From assembly GCF_040939455.1 (NCBI RefSeq), contig NC_134106.1:85877001-85941000 (forward strand): a stretch of 64,000 nt of DNA, in the 5' to 3' direction. The position numbers and the translations under genes were made by a program. Below, piece by piece: positions 59,640 through 64,000 of this stretch. Position 1 is the stretch's first letter, and every line of letters begins with the position of its first letter. The notes beneath the pieces were generated by a model. It made no database searches. It was given only the letters and a program-made list of their open reading frames with translations, and was not told the origin of the DNA. This DNA is from Microcebus murinus. Taxonomy: Eukaryota > Chordata > Mammalia > Primates > Cheirogaleidae.

Positions 59640-61165
59640 TTTTTTTAAATTGTGATAAAAAAATAATTTATTGTCTTAACCATTTGTAAGTGTACGGTTC
59701 AATAGTGTTAAGTACATTCACCATCACTACATATCCCTCTCAAGAACAATTTGCAAAACTGAAACTCTGTTCCCATTAAATAACTCCCCATATCCTCCTC
59801 CCCAGCCCCTGGCAACCACCATTCTGTGACTCTGCCTACCCCAGGTACCTTATGTAAGTGGAATCATGTAGTTGTGCCTCCAGCCCCCCAGGGGGCAGAG
59901 CGGCCTGTTAGGGACCAAGCCAGAGAGCTCCGTGTGTGCCTGCCGCCCTCCCCACCAGCTGCTCCTCCACCCCACTCCCGCCCCCACCCATCAGTGGAAA
60001 AATTATCTTCCTTGCAACTAAGGACCTCCTCCCTACACTCGGCACAGCAGGAGGTGAGCAGCGGGCTAGCCTTATCTGTATTACATATTTACAGCTGCTT
60101 CCCATGCTTGCCTGAGCTCCACCTCCCCACCCACTCTGTGGGAAAAATGTCTTCCTGGTGCCAAAAACATTGGGGACCACTGTCATATAGTGTTTGTCCT
60201 TTGGTGTCTGGCATATTTCACTTAGCATACTGCCTTCAAGGTTCATCCATGTTGTAGTGTAGCATGCATCAGAATTTCCTTCCTTTTTAAGGCTGAATAA
60301 TGTTTACATTATATGTGTATACCACATTTTGTTTGTTCATTCATTGATGGAACCTTTGGCTGTTGTGAATAATGCTGCTGTGAGCATGAGTGTACAAATA
60401 TCTCTTCGACTTTCTCTTTTTAATTCTTTGGAGTATATAGTATATCCAGAGGTAGAAATGGTAATTTTATTTTTATTTTATTTTGGTAATCTTTAAAATT
60501 TTTTTCAGTAGCTGCCATACTGGTTTCAATAGTGACTACATCATTTTACATTCCCACCAACAATGTAAAAGGGTCCCAATTCCCCCATGTCCTCGCCAAC
60601 ATGTATTATTTTGCTTTTTTGGTAGTAGTCATCCTAATGGGCATGAAGTAGTATCTCATTATGGTTTGAATTTGTATTTACCTTATGATTAGTGATGTAG
60701 GACTTCTTTTCACGTACTTGTTAGCCATTTATATATCTTTGGAGAAATGTCTGTTTAGGTTCTTTGCCCATTTTTAAATCTAGTTAGTTTTTTGTTGTTG
60801 AGTTGTAGGAGTTCTTTAAATATCCTGGATATTAACCCCTTACTAGATATATGACTTGCAGATATTTTTTCCTATTCCATGGGTTTCTAACTGTTGATTA
60901 TGTCCTTTCATGCACAGAAATTTTTAGTCTTGATGTCCAATTATCTATTTTTTATTTTATTGCTTGTGCTTTTGGTGTCATATTTAAGAAATCATTGCCA
61001 AATCCAGTCTCATATATGTGGTATGTTTTGAGATTAGGAATATGAGTCTTTCAACTTTGCTCTTCTTTTTCAAGATTGTTTTGGATATTCAGGGTTCCTT
61101 GAGATTCAATGTGAATTTTCAGATAGATTTTTCTGTTTCTACAAAAACCTAATTGGGATTTTAAT
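59640..61165 (-). mobile_element. Old L1 3'-half fragment, antisense, with a hAT insertion
   Basis: L1 landmarks in order: 'tgaaactctgttcccattaa', (insertion), 'ggttcatccatgttgtagtg', 'gcttttttggtagtagtcat', 'gttgttgagttgtaggagtt' and 'cttttggtgtcatatttaag'. It ends near the ORF2 phrase 'gggattttaatagggattag'. No frame survives. Confidence 0.85.
59872..60182. mobile_element. 311-bp hAT-type non-autonomous element in L1
   Basis: A GC-rich block interrupts the L1 exactly where the L1 target phrase occurs. It is flanked by tcatgtag (59864-59871) and tcatatag (60183-60190), an 8-bp target duplication with one mismatch. Its right end read in reverse is cagtggtccccaatg, typical of hAT-type MER termini. 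Internal wording such as 'aggaggtgagcagcgggcta' fits a common human MER-type family. The 143-codon frame at 59826-60257 is repeat-derived. Confidence 0.65.
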
Positions 61166-61850
61166 AGGGATTAGAGCCTCAGTTATTAGCTTTGTAAAGC
61201 AAGGGTGACTTTTTTTTTTTTTTGCCCAGTGATTTAATTCATGGCACAAGAAGTTTCTACCTATAAGAAGATGTCAAATAAGAGGTGGAGGCTTGGGGAG
61301 AACCTGAGGTATCGCTGGGAGGCTCATGCTAGAGTAGTTCCCTGAGAGTGAAGATGAGGAACAAGGGGTGATCTAGATGCAGTTGACTAGCGGTGCCCTA
61401 AGACATAGTGCAAGAGCATGTCAGGGACTTGGGCTTTCTGCTCAGATACAGGAAGAGCTAATATTAATAGTATTTTGACTTCCTATGTCCCAGTAACACT
61501 ATCCTGAGGCCATACCAGTATTTGCATAGTAGTTTATCTTTCCCAGTTTATTTCTGATTAACAACCCTGTTTAATCTTTACAAAAAGATTGTGAGATAAA
61601 CGAGCATATGCTGTCTTTTGATTTACAGGGGAGGAAACGGAAGGATCTGCAGAAGATGGGTTGTAGGTCACACAATGACTGGAATGGCAGGAAAGCCAGA
61701 GGGAAGCTCAGGAGCCTCTGGCCCAGTCTGTTCTCTGGGGAACTGGGGTGCCAGCACCAGTGGTGGGCAGGTGGTCGCTCCTGGTGGCAGAGCCCTTATT
61801 AGAGCAGTTGGTGTGATCTGCTGGCCTCTGTGGGTCTGAGGAGGTTCCTC
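61166..61850 (-). repeat. Probable MIR (61480-61720) within unassigned sequence
   Basis: 'cagtaacactatcctgaggc', 'ttgatttacaggggaggaaa' and 'gtaggtcacacaatgactgg' resemble reversed MIR. The rest is unassigned. A T13-like tract lies at 61211-61223. Confidence 0.4.
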
Positions 61851-62883
61851 TGGCTCTGCCTTGTGGCCTCTGCCTTGGCCCTGTTTTCTCGTTTGGCTCC
61901 CTCTCCTGGCTTCTCTTTCTACCTGTTACTCATGTGAGATAGAAATATAGATAGATTTTCATGTATTATATTCTTTGACCAAAATTTTATATATAGTTCT
62001 TTTAATATAAAAAGCAGATGACTTGAATATTATATAGTTCTCCCTTTAAATAATCGCTGTTAAATTGCTTTCCATTTCTTTTGTCAGTGATTGGTTTTAA
62101 AAACAGAATTTGTGCTTTTATTTTTGTAATTTAGAATGTTTCCCCATTTATAAATGAGTTGTTACGGATACCCTATGATAAGGACAGAAAGAACAGAAAA
62201 ATAATGTATTATTTGATGGCAGTCTTCAATATAAACCTTAAAATATAGCTTTTAAAAATAATTGTTTATCTTAGCAGTTCTCTGCAAGGATGAGAATTTT
62301 TAATCCAACTTGCTTTCCCTTTTTTATGAAGTAATTTTGAACAATGTGCAGCCGTTGAGGGATAATGACCGTATCATTAAGCCTCCTCTCTAGCCAGGAT
62401 ATCAGAAATATTCATTTCAGTTAAAGTTAACAGACTTCAAAAATACTTTAGCTATTTCTGTTTTGTGTTTAATCTTTCTGAACCTCAAATCATAAGCCCA
62501 GAAGATGATCTTTAAATTCAACTTTTTGAATCCATCCCAAAGGATTATATTCCAGAGTGTGGGTTTACGGTTCAATCCTTCGGGGGACGCCACAGGTCAT
62601 GTCTGTTGAAGGCAAGACAGCCTCCCTGGCCCCTTCTGTCAGGCCCTGGCTTTGTCATCCTCTTCTCTCAGTCTTAGGATGTTACAGAGATAGGTTGGTT
62701 GAACCCGTCAGAAAGGTATAGTTTTCTCAGATGCATATTTGAGAAATGAAAATTTTATTTTGTGACATTAGGAAGTTACATTGAAAGGAAAAATTACTTG
62801 ATATGTATGACAACATTCCAAAAATAAAGGAAGGAGAAAAATGGGAATGCCCTTTAAAGAGGGTTAACTTAATGTAAAATAAC
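61851..62883. other. No gene recognised
   Basis: Unassigned AT-rich sequence up to the TTAA element. Confidence 0.4.
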
Positions 62884-63311
62884 TTAACCACTTCGGGAAG
62901 GCGCTCACTGGCCGAGAAACCTTGCCCACAGCCGGCACTCACAGTCCACACGATAGTTTGTGCTGTGCATTGACGCCGAATCCGTTTTGCTCTTGTGTGA
63001 TGAGGAAAGCTTTAAAGCACTGAAAGCTTGTTTTACTTTATAAGCAGCTTTACTTGTAATGTAAATCAGAATAGGTAACATATACATATCTGTTTCATTA
63101 TGTTATTTTTAAATGTTCACAATTTTATTTTGATAAATGAAAAATTAGAAAAGTCATATCATGACTGTTGGCTAAAGTCGATGCTTGGCTGTTCGCCTTC
63201 ATATCACGGCTGTGCACGTTCATCTGTGGCTGTCCACTATAGTCGACGCTCGGCTGTGTGCATTCATCTGTGGCTATTGACTATAGTTGACACTGGTACT
63301 GAAGTGGTTAA
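62884..63311. mobile_element. TTAA-flanked inverted-repeat element, piggyBac-like MITE
   Basis: The 420-bp body (62888-63307) is flanked on both sides by TTAA (62884-62887, 63308-63311). Terminal inverted repeats are ccacttc at the left and gaagtgg at the right, immediately inside the TTAA. The left end then reads gggaaggcgctc and the right end ctggtact. The element is rich in CpG compared with its surroundings, as expected of a young insert. Near its right end there are tandem units of ~40-44 bp (63158-63300) that share agtcgacgctcggctgtg-type wording. There is no transposase, so it is non-autonomous. TTAA duplication is the hallmark of the piggyBac superfamily. Short piggyBac derivatives active in the mouse-lemur lineage are known, but I cannot confirm that this is one of them. 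Confidence 0.7.
63158..63300. repeat. Subterminal tandem repeats in the TTAA element
   Basis: Two adjacent units of ~40-44 bp (about 63204-63242 and 63243-63286) plus a diverged third (about 63158-63203). Shared pieces are cggctgtg, cattcatctgtggct and gactatag. Confidence 0.7.
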
Positions 63312-63785
63312 AGAACAAATCATTGTTTCAGTTAGGTCTCAGATTTTGTATTCCTCATTAGGGGTGAACATAAAGAAAGGACATGTTGAGAAAATAGGAG
63401 CTTAGTGTACTTGGAATGGTTCATTAATTTCCCCACTGATGAAATGTCTTAATTCAACCTTTTTTGGTGTCACAGATCACTTTGAGACTCTAAGGCTTGT
63501 GATCTTCATAGAAAAATGCATAATTTTAATGACATTTTATAGAAAGTTTTTCCTATAATTTGAGGGAATACATGCCCCACCCCCCACTACAACACATGAT
63601 TATAATGCTGAGTGCATTTCCGAAGGCTTTTAAAAAAGCCTTTTATTGAATAGACAATTAAAATACTTTGAATTCTTGATAATTGAATAAGCACAGATTC
63701 ACTAGCAGTCACTAGAGGGTGATGTTTTCCAGCACACACCAGATCAAGTTCTTTCTGGCAGGTTTCCTGTGTGTGCTTGCCTTGA
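63312..63785. other. No feature recognised
   Basis: Unassigned AT-rich sequence. Confidence 0.4.
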
Positions 63786-63786
63786 T

Positions 63787-63846
<60 letters not shown>
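63786..63846. repeat. Compound microsatellite (TG)n(GA)n
   Basis: About 12 TG units followed by 18 GA units without interruption. The open frames over it encode only repeat-derived residues. Confidence 0.98.
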
Positions 63847-63848
<2 letters not shown>

Positions 63849-64000
63849 CACACACAGACTCTCTCTCTTTACCTGCACAACTAGAAGTAGTGTTTTGTGT
63901 GTGTTCCTTTTTTTTCCTTTTCTTTGTCCATAATACAAACTGAAATGCTGTACTTTTAAAACCTTCTCCCACGTGTTCTACAGATTACATTCTAAATGGT

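Noticed and set aside
59826..60257. 143-codon proline-rich frame
   Set aside because: It falls across L1 and an inserted hAT-type element, and the composition follows the GC-rich repeat.
63712..63972. Open frames rich in Ser-Leu, Thr-His or Arg-Glu
   Set aside because: They are translations of the TG/GA microsatellite.

Overview
The window is nuclear DNA from a strepsirrhine primate, most probably a lemur. The main evidence is the Alu elements. Most are dimeric 7SL-derived SINEs that carry a lemur-type middle linker containing TTGGCCAATTAATTTC and the left-arm wording CTCTTGCTCAGGCTGG. Several have clean target-site duplications, so they inserted in this lineage. A TTAA-flanked, CpG-rich short inverted-repeat element at 62.9-63.3 kb fits this reading, because piggyBac-type elements stayed active unusually late in mouse-lemur relatives. 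The species cannot be fixed from the sequence alone.

I find no convincing functional protein-coding gene, tRNA, rRNA or CpG island. The window looks intergenic or deep-intronic: AT-rich, CpG-poor and built largely from interspersed repeats of very different ages. The only recognisable cellular gene is a dead intronless copy of keratin 18 at 48.3-49.65 kb. It appears to have landed inside an older MIR. Two short splice-site-bounded segments (39.59 and 53.30 kb) are listed as low-confidence exon candidates.

Layout. 0-6 kb: a hAT transposase fossil, old L1 3' fragments and Alus. 6.2-7.0 kb: an L2 fragment and an Alu. 7.2-12.3 kb: a long 5'-truncated antisense L1 with recognisable reverse-transcriptase and endonuclease motifs but broken frames. 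12.9-16.65 kb: an older sense L1 with an Alu insertion. 17-29 kb: mostly unique sequence with MIR, L2, L1 and Alu copies and a 66-bp micro-retroinsertion. 29.68-32.2 kb: a nearly complete Tigger1 element inside an older repeat, itself carrying a half-Alu. 33.4-36.5 kb: a MaLR-type LTR, then an L1 copy split by two further insertions. 37-47 kb: a GATA microsatellite, several Alus (one with its own 54-bp insertion) and antisense L2. 48-52 kb: the KRT18 pseudogene, an Alu and a long antisense L2. 54.7-57.1 kb: L1 pieces, a head-to-head Alu chimera and an Alu with a micro-inversion. 58-64 kb: MIR, MER-type fossils, an L1 with a hAT insertion, the TTAA element and a TG/GA microsatellite.

The elements do not form a pathway. 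Their interest lies in nesting order, which gives a relative chronology, and in the small rearrangements. The observations most worth checking are the TTAA element, the Alu micro-inversion, the Alu palindrome and the two ultra-short poly(A)-bearing insertions. All family names come from pattern recognition and were not checked against a repeat library.
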